DNA of 64,000 nt, taken from NCBI RefSeq assembly GCF_001280125.1, contig NZ_LGEG01000149.1:62001-126000 (forward strand), in the 5' to 3' direction. The notes under the pieces are model-generated. The model saw nothing but the letters and a program-made list of their open reading frames with translations, did no database searches and was not told the origin of the DNA. Below are positions 41,071 through 48,903 of the stretch, in pieces. The translations under genes and the position numbers were made by a program. Origin of the DNA: Streptomyces sp. NRRL F-6492 (GTDB lineage: Bacteria; Actinomycetota; Actinomycetes; Streptomycetales; Streptomycetaceae). The first letter of the stretch is position 1. Each line of letters begins with the position of its first letter.

Positions 41071-42012
41071 ATGGGGGCTGGACACGATCACGGGCACGCT
41101 CACGGGGGCCCGCCGCCGACGGGCACCGCGGGGGCCGCGTACCGGAACCGGCTGCGGATCGCACTCGGCATCACGCTCTCCGTGATGGTGATCGAGATCA
41201 TCGGCGGCCTGGTCGCGGACTCGCTCGCGCTGATCGCGGACGCGGCCCACATGGCGACCGACGCGGTCGGCCTCGCGATGGCGCTCCTGGCGATCCACTT
41301 CGCCAACCGGCCGCCCTCGGGGAACCGCACCTTCGGCTACGCGCGGGCCGAGATCCTGGCGGCGCTCGCCAACTGCCTGCTGCTGCTCGTCGTCGGCGGC
41401 TACGTGCTGTACGAGGCGGTCCAGCGGTTCGTCGAACCGGCCGAGACCAAGGGCGGCCTCGCCATCGCGTTCGCGGCGGTCGGCCTGGTCGCCAACGTGA
41501 TCTCGCTGTCCCTGCTCGTGCGGGGCCAGCAGGAGAGCCTCAACGTGCGCGGGGCGTACCTGGAGGTGCTCGCGGACGCGCTGGGCTCGGTCACGGTGAT
41601 CGTCGCGGCGACGGTGATCCTGACCACGGGATGGCAGTACGCCGACCCGATCGCCTCGATCGCGATCGGCCTCATGATCGTCCCCCGGACGGTCAAGCTG
41701 CTGCGGGAGACCCTGGACGTCCTCCTGGAGGCGGCCCCCAAGGGCGTCGACATGGCGGAGGTGCGGGCGCACATACTGGACCTGCCGGGGGTCGAGGACG
41801 TGCACGACCTGCACGCCTGGACGATCACCTCGGGGATGCCGGTCCTCTCGGCGCACGTGGTCGTCGACCAGGGGGCCCTTGACTCGGTGGGGCACGAGAA
41901 GATGCTGCACGCGCTCCAGGGCTGCCTGGGCTCGCACTTCGACGTGGAGCACTGCACCTTCCAGCTGGAACCGGTGGGCCACGCGGAGCACGAGGCGAAG
42001 CTCTGCCTGTAG
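41071..42012 (+). CDS. zitB: Zinc exporter ZitB (cation diffusion facilitator)
   Basis: 313 residues. His-rich N-terminus (GAGHDHGHAHGG), six membrane helices, metal-site motifs in LIADAAHMATDAVGLAM (helix 2) and YLEVLADALGSVTVI (helix 5), and a C-terminal cytoplasmic domain with DVHDLHAWTITSG. CDF proteins exchange Zn2+ for protons. Gene order (next to idi and the glycopolymer cluster) matches the S. coelicolor zitB locus from memory. Start ATG is behind GGGAGG. Confidence 0.92.
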   Translation: MGAGHDHGHAHGGPPPTGTAGAAYRNRLRIALGITLSVMVIEIIGGLVADSLALIADAAHMATDAVGLAMALLAIHFANRPPSGNRTFGYARAEILAALANCLLLLVVGGYVLYEAVQRFVEPAETKGGLAIAFAAVGLVANVISLSLLVRGQQESLNVRGAYLEVLADALGSVTVIVAATVILTTGWQYADPIASIAIGLMIVPRTVKLLRETLDVLLEAAPKGVDMAEVRAHILDLPGVEDVHDLHAWTITSGMPVLSAHVVVDQGALDSVGHEKMLHALQGCLGSHFDVEHCTFQLEPVGHAEHEAKLCL

Positions 42013-42077
42013 TACGGGCGCACCTGAGCGCCTGTTAGTCTTTTCGTACGAACGTGTGGTGAGAGGAGCTGGGGTCG

Positions 42078-42149
42078 ATGACCGTCGCGATGGAGGCTGC
42101 CCCGTGCGGCAGCGCCCGGTCGTCCCTCAGCCTCCGGGTCTCCGGCTGA
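42078..42149 (+). CDS. Possible 23-residue leader peptide before the methyltransferase gene
   Basis: ATG behind AGAGGAG (10-nt spacing); begins MTVAMEAAPCGSARSS and ends LRVSG. Lies 70 nt before the methyltransferase start. A TTCGTACGAA palindrome (about 42044-42053) sits upstream of it. No family known to me. Confidence 0.4.
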   Translation: MTVAMEAAPCGSARSSLSLRVSG

Positions 42150-42219
42150 CCTGATCCCGGTGCTCGCACCGGTACGTCACGTCGTCGGCCGGGGCCCTCT
42201 CACCCAAGGGTCTCCCACG

Positions 42220-43392
42220 TTGTCCGACAACGCCCCGCACGATTCCTTCTTCGCCCTGCGCCACGGCCTGCCGCGCCAGGGTCCGGGCTCCGACACCACC
42301 ACCCGCCGGCTCCTCGCGCTCGCGGGGCCGCTTCCCGCGCGTCCGCGCGTGCTCGACCTGGGGTGCGGCCCGGGCCGTTCGGCGCTGCTGCTGGCCGCCG
42401 AGGCGGGCGCCGAGGTGACCGCCGTCGACACCCACGAGCCGTTCCTCGCCGAGCTGCGGGAGTGCGCCGCCGCGCGCGGACTCGACGGCTCCGTCCCCGG
42501 GAGCGGCCGCGTCCGCGCCCTGCGCGCCGACATGGGCGCCCTGCCGTTCCCCGACGGCTCCTTCGACCTCGTCTGGGCCGAGAGCTCCGTCTTCGTGCTC
42601 GGTTTCGACCGGGCCCTCGCCGAGTGGCGCCGCCTCCTCGCGCCCGGCGGCACGCTCGTGCTCACCGAGTGCGTGTGGACCACCGGGGAGCCGGACCCGG
42701 CGGCCCGCGCCTTCTGGGACGAGCACCATCCGCTCCGTACCGTCACCGGGAACGCGGCGGCCGCGGTCGCGGCCGGCTACCACGTCCTGGGGACCCTCAC
42801 CCAGCCGGAGGGCGACTGGGACGAGTACTACGGTCCGCTGGCCGTCCGCGCCGAGGCGGCCGACACCTCCGTGCCCGGCATGGCCGAGGCGGTCGCCGGG
42901 GCCCGCGCCGAGATCGCGCTGCGGCGCGCGCACGGCTCCGACTACGGCTACGCCGGTTTCGTGCTCCGGCCCGCCGCTCCGCGCCGGCGCACCCGGCCGG
43001 AGGCCGCCGGCGAGGAGGCGGAGGTCCGGCGGGTCGAGGCGGCGGCCTTCGGTTCGGAGGCGGAGGCCGATCCGGCCGACGCGCTCCGGGTGGGCGGCGC
43101 CCCGGCGGCGGCGCTCGCCCCGGTCGCGGTGGCGCCCGGGCACCAGCGGACGGGGGCCGGGCAGGCCGTCGTCCGGGCGGTCCTCGACGCGGCCCGGCTG
43201 CGGGGCGAGACCCCGGTGCTCGTCCTGGGCCGTCCCGAGTACTGCCCCCGGTTCGGGTTCGAACGGGCGTCCGCGTATGGAATCAGGCCAGGTTTCGAGG
43301 TTCCGGACGAGGCGATGAGGGCGCTCGTCCCGGACGGCTCCGCGCCCGTTCCCCGGGGCGCGCTGGTACATCCGGCGGCTTTCGGGGGGTAG
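42220..43392 (+). CDS. SAM methyltransferase fused to a shortened GNAT domain
   Basis: 390 residues from TTG 42220 (family start SDNAPHDSFFALRHGLPRQG; AAGGG upstream). Residues 1-260: class I methyltransferase, motif I VLDLGCGPG at 44-52, ADMGALPFPDGSFDLVWAESS and PGGTLVLTE. Residues about 275-390: YhbS-like acetyltransferase C-terminal half (LAPVAVAPGHQRTGAGQAVVRAVLDAA, YCPRFGFERASAYGI), but the central strands usually found between the first helix and motif A are missing. Methyl acceptor unknown. A conventional GTG/ATG start at 42160 is less likely. Confidence 0.83.
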   Translation: MSDNAPHDSFFALRHGLPRQGPGSDTTTRRLLALAGPLPARPRVLDLGCGPGRSALLLAAEAGAEVTAVDTHEPFLAELRECAAARGLDGSVPGSGRVRALRADMGALPFPDGSFDLVWAESSVFVLGFDRALAEWRRLLAPGGTLVLTECVWTTGEPDPAARAFWDEHHPLRTVTGNAAAAVAAGYHVLGTLTQPEGDWDEYYGPLAVRAEAADTSVPGMAEAVAGARAEIALRRAHGSDYGYAGFVLRPAAPRRRTRPEAAGEEAEVRRVEAAAFGSEAEADPADALRVGGAPAAALAPVAVAPGHQRTGAGQAVVRAVLDAARLRGETPVLVLGRPEYCPRFGFERASAYGIRPGFEVPDEAMRALVPDGSAPVPRGALVHPAAFGG

Positions 43393-43409
43393 CGCCCCCG
43401 GGTCCGCTC

Positions 43410-43451
43410 CGCTCCCGCCGCCCCGGGACGCGCTCCGGGGCGGCGGGAGCG
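43410..43451 (+). terminator. Terminator after the methyltransferase gene
   Basis: Perfect 17-bp arms (CGCTCCCGCCGCCCCGG, 43410-43426, and its complement, 43435-43451) with an 8-nt loop, 17 nt after the stop codon. Confidence 0.8.
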
Positions 43452-43543
43452 GGCGCGTCCGGCCGCCGAAGTACGGACAAGCCGCTTTTGTACGGCAGAC
43501 TGAGGGGGCCCCACCGGGCCGAGGACCGAAGCGAAGGATGGGT

Positions 43544-44164
43544 ATGCCGACCACACCAGCCACCGCGGCTCAGATCTCGCCGGAGATCGCGTCGAACGGT
43601 GTCCAGCCGTCCGGAGACCCGGCCCCGATCATGCTCGAACTCGTCGACGAGGACGGGAGGACGATCGGCACGGCGGAGAAGCTCGCCGCCCACCGGGCAC
43701 CGGGCCAGCTGCACCGCGCCTTCTCCGTCTTCCTCTTCGACGAGTCGGGCCGGCTGCTCCTCCAGCGGCGGGCGCTCGGCAAGTACCACTCGCCCGGCGT
43801 CTGGTCGAACACCTGCTGCGGCCACCCCTACCCGGGCGAGGCCCCGTTCGCGGCGGCGGCCCGGCGCACCTTCGAGGAGCTGGGCGTCTCGCCCTCGCTG
43901 CTCGCGGAGGCCGGCACGGTCCGCTACAACCACCCGGACCCGGCCTCGGGCCTGGTGGAGCAGGAGTTCAACCACCTCTTCGTCGGCATGGTGCAGGCCG
44001 AGCCGCGCCCGGACCCGGAGGAGATCGAGGACACCGTCTTCGTGACCCCGGCCGAGCTGGCCGAGCGGCACGCCGCCGCGCCGTTCTCCGCCTGGTTCAT
44101 GACGGTGCTCGACGCGGCGCGTCCGGCCGTCAGGGAGTTGACGGGTCCGTCCGGGGGCTGGTGA
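43544..44164 (+). CDS. idi: Isopentenyl-diphosphate delta-isomerase, type I
   Basis: 206 residues. Nudix-fold IDI-1: HRAFSVFLFDESGRLLLQRRA, catalytic Cys in WSNTCCGHPYPGE, Nudix-like AARRTFEELGV and the catalytic Glu in EQEFNHLF. Interconverts IPP and DMAPP, supplying precursors for the nearby hopanoid operon. ATG 43544 preferred over 43538 because the GAAGGA site would abut the latter. The 3' end overlaps the convergent ATP-binding gene by 35 nt. Confidence 0.94.
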   Translation: MPTTPATAAQISPEIASNGVQPSGDPAPIMLELVDEDGRTIGTAEKLAAHRAPGQLHRAFSVFLFDESGRLLLQRRALGKYHSPGVWSNTCCGHPYPGEAPFAAAARRTFEELGVSPSLLAEAGTVRYNHPDPASGLVEQEFNHLFVGMVQAEPRPDPEEIEDTVFVTPAELAERHAAAPFSAWFMTVLDAARPAVRELTGPSGGW

Positions 44165-44687
44165 CCACCGGCTCGTGCGGCGCCGCTCCCGGCTCCGGGG
44201 CCGCCGGGGCCAGGGGCAGTGCCGCCCAGATGATCTTGCCGCCGCTCGCGGTGTGCTCGACGTCGCAGGCGCCGCCGGCCTCCTGGGCGATCTCGCGGAC
44301 CAGGAGCAGGCCCCGGCCGCCGGTCTGACCCCAGTCGGCCTCCAGGGCCTTGGGACGGTAGGGGTGGTTGTCCTCGACGGACACCCGGATCCACTCGGGG
44401 CCGATCGCCACCTCGACCGCTATCTCCGGGGACAGCAGCGCCGCGTGCCGCACGGCGTTGGTGACCAGCTCGGAGACGATCAGCAGCAGGCCGTCCATGA
44501 TCTCGTCGTGGAGGGGGACGCCCTGGCGGACCAGCAGGTCGCGCACGGCGTGCCGGGCCTGCGGGACGGAGACGTCGACCGCGGCAGCGGTGAAGCGCCA
44601 GACTCCTTCGTAGGACGGGTGCCGGGTGGGGCCGCTTTCGCTGGGCTCCACCGTCCGGTTCCCGCCCTCGTGCTCGATTCTCGCCAC
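44130..44687 (-). CDS. Anti-sigma-factor-like ATP-binding protein (HATPase_c_2)
   Basis: 185 residues. SpoIIAB/RsbW-like GHKL fold: LLIVSELVTNAVRHA (N-box), VSVEDNHPYRP (G1) and GGRGLLLVREIA (G2). Such proteins are Ser kinases that bind sigma or anti-anti-sigma factors; Streptomyces has dozens. No partner gene adjoins it. Its last 35 nt lie inside the end of idi on the other strand. The C-terminal Pro/Ala tail is variable. Confidence 0.88.
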   Translation of the reverse strand: MARIEHEGGNRTVEPSESGPTRHPSYEGVWRFTAAAVDVSVPQARHAVRDLLVRQGVPLHDEIMDGLLLIVSELVTNAVRHAALLSPEIAVEVAIGPEWIRVSVEDNHPYRPKALEADWGQTGGRGLLLVREIAQEAGGACDVEHTASGGKIIWAALPLAPAAPEPGAAPHEPVVTSPRTDPSTP

Positions 44688-44781
44688 GGATCGAGTCTTG
44701 GCAATGCGCGGGGGCGGACCGGCCTACTGACCAGAAGTCGACACTTATCGGCCGCCTTCTGATCGGGTGAGTATGCCGATG

Positions 44782-45246
44782 TCAGTTGTTCGACCGATTG
44801 CGCACGCTTTCTGAGGACTCCGGAAAGGGCTCCGCGGAGGACCCCCGAGGCGGCTTCGGGGCGGGACCGGAAACCGGCTCCGGCGGGGTCACCATACTGA
44901 CGATCCGTCGGCCCCCCACCCCGATCGCGATCAGGCCGAGGCCGTCGAAGAGCAGCGCGAGCGAGAAGAAGGCCCCGAGGACGTACCAGCTGCTGTGCGG
45001 CCAGTCGAACAGGGCGAGCAGACCGAGCAGCAGGCCGAAGGCCCCCTGGAGGAGGGTCCAGCCGAAGAGCAGCATCGAGGTCAGGGTGGCGGCGCCCGTG
45101 TGGACCAGGCCGACGATCCCGCCGACCACGAGCAGGGCGCCGAGCACGGCGAGCCGACCGAAGCCGCGGTCGAACTCCTTGCCCCGGCGCCGCATCTCTC
45201 CGGCCGGATCGGGGACGGCCTCCGCCTCGCGGTGGTCCTCGGCCAT
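44782..45246 (-). CDS. DUF308/HdeD-like membrane protein
   Basis: 154 residues with about four membrane helices (LAVLGALLVVGGIVGLVH, LTSMLLFGWTLLQGAFGLLLGL, SWYVLGAFFSLALLFDGLGLIAIG) and a soluble Pro/Ser-rich C-terminal tail. HdeD-type topology; function unknown. AGGAGG precedes the ATG. Diverges from the enoyl-CoA hydratase gene. Confidence 0.75.
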   Translation of the reverse strand: MAEDHREAEAVPDPAGEMRRRGKEFDRGFGRLAVLGALLVVGGIVGLVHTGAATLTSMLLFGWTLLQGAFGLLLGLLALFDWPHSSWYVLGAFFSLALLFDGLGLIAIGVGGRRIVSMVTPPEPVSGPAPKPPRGSSAEPFPESSESVRNRSNN

Positions 45247-45302
45247 CCGGTGCCTCCTCGGCAGGGCGACCCCTTCCTGATCGTACGTTCGGGCGCGCCG
45301 GA

Positions 45303-45308
45303 TAGCAT
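45303..45308 (+). promoter_or_regulatory. -10 box of a probably leaderless enoyl-CoA hydratase transcript
   Basis: TAGCAT with 7 nt to the ATG at 45316; no Shine-Dalgarno site is present, which fits a leaderless mRNA. Confidence 0.45.
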
Positions 45309-45315
45309 CCGGCCC

Positions 45316-46059
45316 ATGGAGCCGCAGCTGAAGGCCAGCGTCACGGACGGGATCGCCACCGTCGTCATCGCCAACCCCGCCAAGCGCAACGCGATGAGCG
45401 CCGGCATGTGGCGCGCCCTGCCGGACGTCCTGGAGCGGCTCGCCGCCGACCCGGAGGTCCGGGTCCTGGTGCTGACCGGCGAGGGCGACACCTTCTGCGC
45501 CGGGGCGGACATCTCGGCGCTGCGGGAGCCCGGGGACGAGCAGCAGAGCCTGGCGGTACGGGCGGAGGAGGCCCTCGCGGCCTTCCCCAAGCCGACCCTG
45601 GCGGCCGTCCGGGGCTTCTGCGTCGGGGGCGGCAGTCAGCTGGCGGCCGCCTGCGACCTGCGGTTCGCCGAGGAGGGCGCCCGCTTCGGGATCACCCCCG
45701 CGAAGCTCGGCATCGTCTACCCGTCCTCGTCGACCCGCCGCCTCGCCGCCCTCGTGGGCCCCTCGGCCGCCAAGTACCTGCTGTTCTCCGGCGAACTGAT
45801 CGACGCGGAGCGGGCGCTGCGGACGGGGCTCGTGGACGAGCTCCACCCGGTGGGCGAACTGGACGAGCGGGTGGAGACCTTCTGCCGGGTGCTCGCCTCC
45901 CGCTCGCTGCTCACCCAGGCGGCGGCCAAGGAGTTCGCCGACGGGCGCGCGGACCGGGACGGGCACTGGGCGGAGCAGGCGCGCGGCAGCGGCGACGCCG
46001 CGGAGGGCGTCGCCGCCTTCCTGGAGCGCCGCCCGCCCCGCTTCACGTACGGAATCTGA
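45316..46059 (+). CDS. Enoyl-CoA hydratase/isomerase family protein
   Basis: 247 residues. Crotonase fold: IANPAKRNAMSAGMW, oxyanion-hole FCAGADISALRE, and VRGFCVGGGSQLAAACDLRFAEEGARFGITPAKLGI. One of the two usual catalytic Glu positions is replaced in the GGGSQLA segment, so the exact reaction (hydration, isomerisation or other) is uncertain. Single gene, converging on the DJ-1 family gene. Confidence 0.88.
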   Translation: MEPQLKASVTDGIATVVIANPAKRNAMSAGMWRALPDVLERLAADPEVRVLVLTGEGDTFCAGADISALREPGDEQQSLAVRAEEALAAFPKPTLAAVRGFCVGGGSQLAAACDLRFAEEGARFGITPAKLGIVYPSSSTRRLAALVGPSAAKYLLFSGELIDAERALRTGLVDELHPVGELDERVETFCRVLASRSLLTQAAAKEFADGRADRDGHWAEQARGSGDAAEGVAAFLERRPPRFTYGI

Positions 46060-46071
46060 GCCCCGTACGGG

Positions 46072-46710
46072 CTACTCGGTCCCCGTCCGTCCGGCCTCCG
46101 CGCGCCACTTCGCGACGAGTTCGGCCGGGGCCTTCTCCGGCGAGCCCGCGTCGTAGGGCGGCTGGGGGTCGTACTCGGTGAGCAGCTGGACCGTCTGGGC
46201 CGTCTCGTCCCCGGCGATCCGGCCGAGCAGGTGGAGCGCCATGTCGATGCCGGAGGAGACCCCGGCGGCGGTGACGTACTTGCCGTCGAAGACGACCCGC
46301 TCGCCGGTGGGCTCGACGCCGAGGGCCCGCAGCTCGTCGAAGGCGAGCCAGTGGGTGGTCGCCCGGCGGCCGTCGAGCAGGCCCGCGGCGGCGAGGACCA
46401 GCGAGCCGGTGCAGACGGAGGTGGTCCAGGTGCTGGTGGCGTCGGCCGCGCGGAGCCAGTCGAGGACCTCAGGGTCGTCCATGGCCGCCCGGACGTCGGG
46501 GCCGCCGGGCACGAGGACGATGTCCGGGGCCGGGACCTCGGCGAGGGTCCGGTCGGCGACGAGGGCGAGGCTGTCCTGGTCGTTGCGGACCGGGCCGCGC
46601 TCCTTGGCCACGAAGACGGTCTCGGCGCCGGGGAGCCGGGCGAGCAGCTCGTACGGTCCGACGGCGTCGAGGGCGGTGAACCGGTCGTGGAGAAGGACGG
46701 CGATCTGCAC
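46072..46710 (-). CDS. DJ-1/PfpI family protein (isonitrile hydratase-like)
   Basis: 212 residues. Nucleophile elbow TSVCTGSLVLAAAGLLDGRRATTHW, with IVLVPGGPDVRAA upstream. Closest in pattern to isonitrile hydratase and GlxA-type glutamine-amidotransferase-like domains. GTG start. 34 nt downstream of a GlxA-type regulator whose N-terminal domain is homologous, suggesting duplication and a common operon. Confidence 0.87.
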   Translation of the reverse strand: MQIAVLLHDRFTALDAVGPYELLARLPGAETVFVAKERGPVRNDQDSLALVADRTLAEVPAPDIVLVPGGPDVRAAMDDPEVLDWLRAADATSTWTTSVCTGSLVLAAAGLLDGRRATTHWLAFDELRALGVEPTGERVVFDGKYVTAAGVSSGIDMALHLLGRIAGDETAQTVQLLTEYDPQPPYDAGSPEKAPAELVAKWRAEAGRTGTE

Positions 46711-46744
46711 GGGGGTTCCTCTCGGTAGGTGGTGGGGGGCGGGT

Positions 46745-47716
46745 TCAGCGGACGGGAACGTGAAAACGGCGGCGGTACTCCGCCGGGGCGGTCTCCAGGG
46801 CCTTGAGGAAGGCGCGGCGCATCGCCTCCGGCGTCCCGTAGCCCGAGGCGCGGGCGACCTCCTCGACGCCGAGCGAGGTGTCCTCCAGGAGGCGGCGGGC
46901 GTGTTCGAGCCGGACCCGGTCGACGTAGCGGCCGGGGGGCGTGCCCGTCTCGGCGTGGAAGGCGCGGGCGAAGTGGCGGGGCGAGAGCCGGACGCGGGCG
47001 GCGAGCGCCTCGACGGAGAGGTCCGCGTCCGGGTGCTCGGTGATCCAGTGCTGGAGGTCGCGCAGCGGCTCCCGGCGGGCGGTCTGGGCGGACAGCTGGA
47101 CGCTGAACTGGGCCTGGTTGCCGGGGCGGCGCAGGAACACGACCAGGTGGCGGGCGACGGTGAGGGCGGCGTCCCGGCCGAGGTCCTCCTCGACCAGGGC
47201 GAGCGCCAGGTCGATCCCGGCGGTGACCCCGGCCGAGGTGGAGACGCGCCCGTCCCGTACGAAGATCGGGTCGGGGTCCACGTCGACCCCGGGGTAGCGG
47301 CGGGCGAGGTGTTCGCAGGCGTTCCAGTGGGTGGTCGCCCGGTGTCCGTCGAGGAGTCCGGCCTCGGCGAGGAGCAGCGCCCCGGTGCAGACGGAGACCA
47401 GGCGCCGGGCGCGCGGGCCGTGCGTCCGCAGCCAGTCGATCAGCGCCGGGTCGGGCGTCCGGGTGCCCTCGCCGCCGGGGACCACCAGGGTGTGCGGCGG
47501 GCCGTCGGCGACGGCGTCCGCGAGCGTGGTGTCGGGGAGCAGGCGCAGCCCGCTCTGCGTGCGGACCGGGCCGCCGTCCGGGGAGGCCGTGCGGATCGGG
47601 TAGGCGGACGGGTCCCCGGTGGCCCGGCCGGCACCGGCGAACACCTCGACGGGTCCGGAGACGTCGAGGCTCAGGACGCCGTCGAAGAGGACGACGAGGA
47701 CGGGGCGCTGTGGCAT
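46745..47716 (-). CDS. GlxA family transcriptional regulator (DJ-1 domain + AraC HTH)
   Basis: 323 residues. N-terminal DJ-1/PfpI-like domain (about 1-190) with VSVCTGALLLAEAGLLDGHRATTHW; C-terminal AraC-type double HTH (about 215-320: LSVEALAARVRLSPRHFARAFHAETGTPPGRYV, SLGVEEVARASGYGTPEAMRRAF). Probable activator of the downstream DJ-1 gene. ATG 47716 is behind AAGGATGGAG. Confidence 0.9.
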   Translation of the reverse strand: MPQRPVLVVLFDGVLSLDVSGPVEVFAGAGRATGDPSAYPIRTASPDGGPVRTQSGLRLLPDTTLADAVADGPPHTLVVPGGEGTRTPDPALIDWLRTHGPRARRLVSVCTGALLLAEAGLLDGHRATTHWNACEHLARRYPGVDVDPDPIFVRDGRVSTSAGVTAGIDLALALVEEDLGRDAALTVARHLVVFLRRPGNQAQFSVQLSAQTARREPLRDLQHWITEHPDADLSVEALAARVRLSPRHFARAFHAETGTPPGRYVDRVRLEHARRLLEDTSLGVEEVARASGYGTPEAMRRAFLKALETAPAEYRRRFHVPVR

Positions 47717-47770
47717 GGCTCCATCCTTGGCGGGGCAGAGGGTGTCCACAAGGACGAGGACCCCACCTTT

Positions 47771-47854
47771 CCTGCCGTCGCCGTCGTCGGTCCTGTCGCC
47801 GTCGTCGCCGTCGCTGCTCCTGCCATCGCCGTCGTCGGTCCTGTCGCCGTCGTC
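47771..47854. repeat. Pair of 36-bp direct repeats, 48-bp period
   Basis: Copies at 47771-47806 and 47819-47854 differ at one base and are themselves built of GTCGCC/GTCGTC triplets. They lie between two divergent genes (46745-47716, minus; 47911-48777, plus), in the promoter region. Confidence 0.85.
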
Positions 47855-47883
47855 AGTGGAGGGGGGTGCGCCTGTTCCCGTCG

Positions 47884-47899
47884 TACCGACCAGTCGGTA
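47884..47899 (+). promoter_or_regulatory. Candidate TetR-type operator
   Basis: TACCGACCAGTCGGTA: perfect 7-bp arms with a 2-nt spacer, ending 11 nt before the ATG at 47911. Resembles operators of TetR-family repressors. No tetR gene adjoins; the regulator would act in trans. Confidence 0.55.
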
Positions 47900-47910
47900 A
47901 CGTTCGGGGC

Positions 47911-48777
47911 ATGACGAATGCCCTGCCGCCGCGCGCCGGACGCCGCTGCCACAACGCCCTGAACCCGCTGCACTCCTCGCTGTACTTCTCGCCCGACCTG
48001 GACCGCGAGTTCTCCGCCCTCGGCTTCACCGACCCGAGCGCGATGCGGCTCGCCGCCCGCAGCGCCCCGCTCGGCGCGGTGGGCGCGGGCACGGTCGCCG
48101 CGACCTTCTACAACTACAACCACGAGCTGCTCGCCCGGCACCTGCCCGCCGTGTGGGAGACCGCCTCCCCCGCCGAGGTCCTGGCCGCGCGGCTGCGCAC
48201 CGTCGACACCACCCTGCGCCGGCTGCTCGGCGAGGACGCCGTCGCCTCCCCGGAGATGAGCGAGGCGGCGGAGCTGGCGCTGCGCGCCGCCGAGGCCTGC
48301 ACGCGGCACGCCCGGCCCCTGTACTCGGCCAACGCCGACCTGCCGGTCCCCGAGGAGCCCCACCTCGCCTACTGGCACGCCGCCACCCTGCTGCGCGAGC
48401 ACCGGGGCGACGGGCACCTCGCGGCCCTGCTCTCCGCCGGGCTCGACCCCGTCGAGGCCCTCGCCTCGCACACCGCCACCGGCAGGGGCATGGCCCCGCG
48501 CTGGGCCCTCAGCTCCCGGGGCTGGCGGCGCACCGACTGGGAGGCGGCGGTGGCGCGGCTGCGCGACCGGGGCGTGATCGACGCCCAGGGCGAGCTGACC
48601 GAGGCCGGGACGGCCCTGCGCGCCGAGCTCGAGGAGCACACCGACCGGCTGGACACCGCCCCGTACGAGCACCTCGGCGCGGCCGGCGTCGAGCGCCTCA
48701 CCGAGCTGGGGCGCGGCTTCCTCTTCGCGGCGGCGGCCGCGGGCGCCTTCCCGGAGGACCTCGTCGGCAAGGGCTGA
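47911..48777 (+). CDS. SCO6745 family protein
   Basis: 288 residues, all-helical. Recognisable as the SCO6745 family: CHNALNPLHSSLYFSPDLDREFSALG at the start, and MAPRWALSSRGWRRTDWEAAVARLRDRGVID with a winged-helix-like C-terminal half. Function unknown; the family is widespread in actinobacteria. Preceded by a TetR-type palindrome overlapping the likely promoter. Followed by tex on the same strand after 126 nt. Confidence 0.83.
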   Translation: MTNALPPRAGRRCHNALNPLHSSLYFSPDLDREFSALGFTDPSAMRLAARSAPLGAVGAGTVAATFYNYNHELLARHLPAVWETASPAEVLAARLRTVDTTLRRLLGEDAVASPEMSEAAELALRAAEACTRHARPLYSANADLPVPEEPHLAYWHAATLLREHRGDGHLAALLSAGLDPVEALASHTATGRGMAPRWALSSRGWRRTDWEAAVARLRDRGVIDAQGELTEAGTALRAELEEHTDRLDTAPYEHLGAAGVERLTELGRGFLFAAAAAGAFPEDLVGKG

Positions 48778-48903
48778 GAGGCGGCCGGCGGGCCGTGCGG
48801 AACACGCGAGGACGTCCGGGCCGGGTCGGTTGCCGCGTCCGGGTGACCGACCCGGCACAATGCAGTCGCAAGCTTGAGGCACGAGAAGGCGAGTCGGGAC
48901 ACC

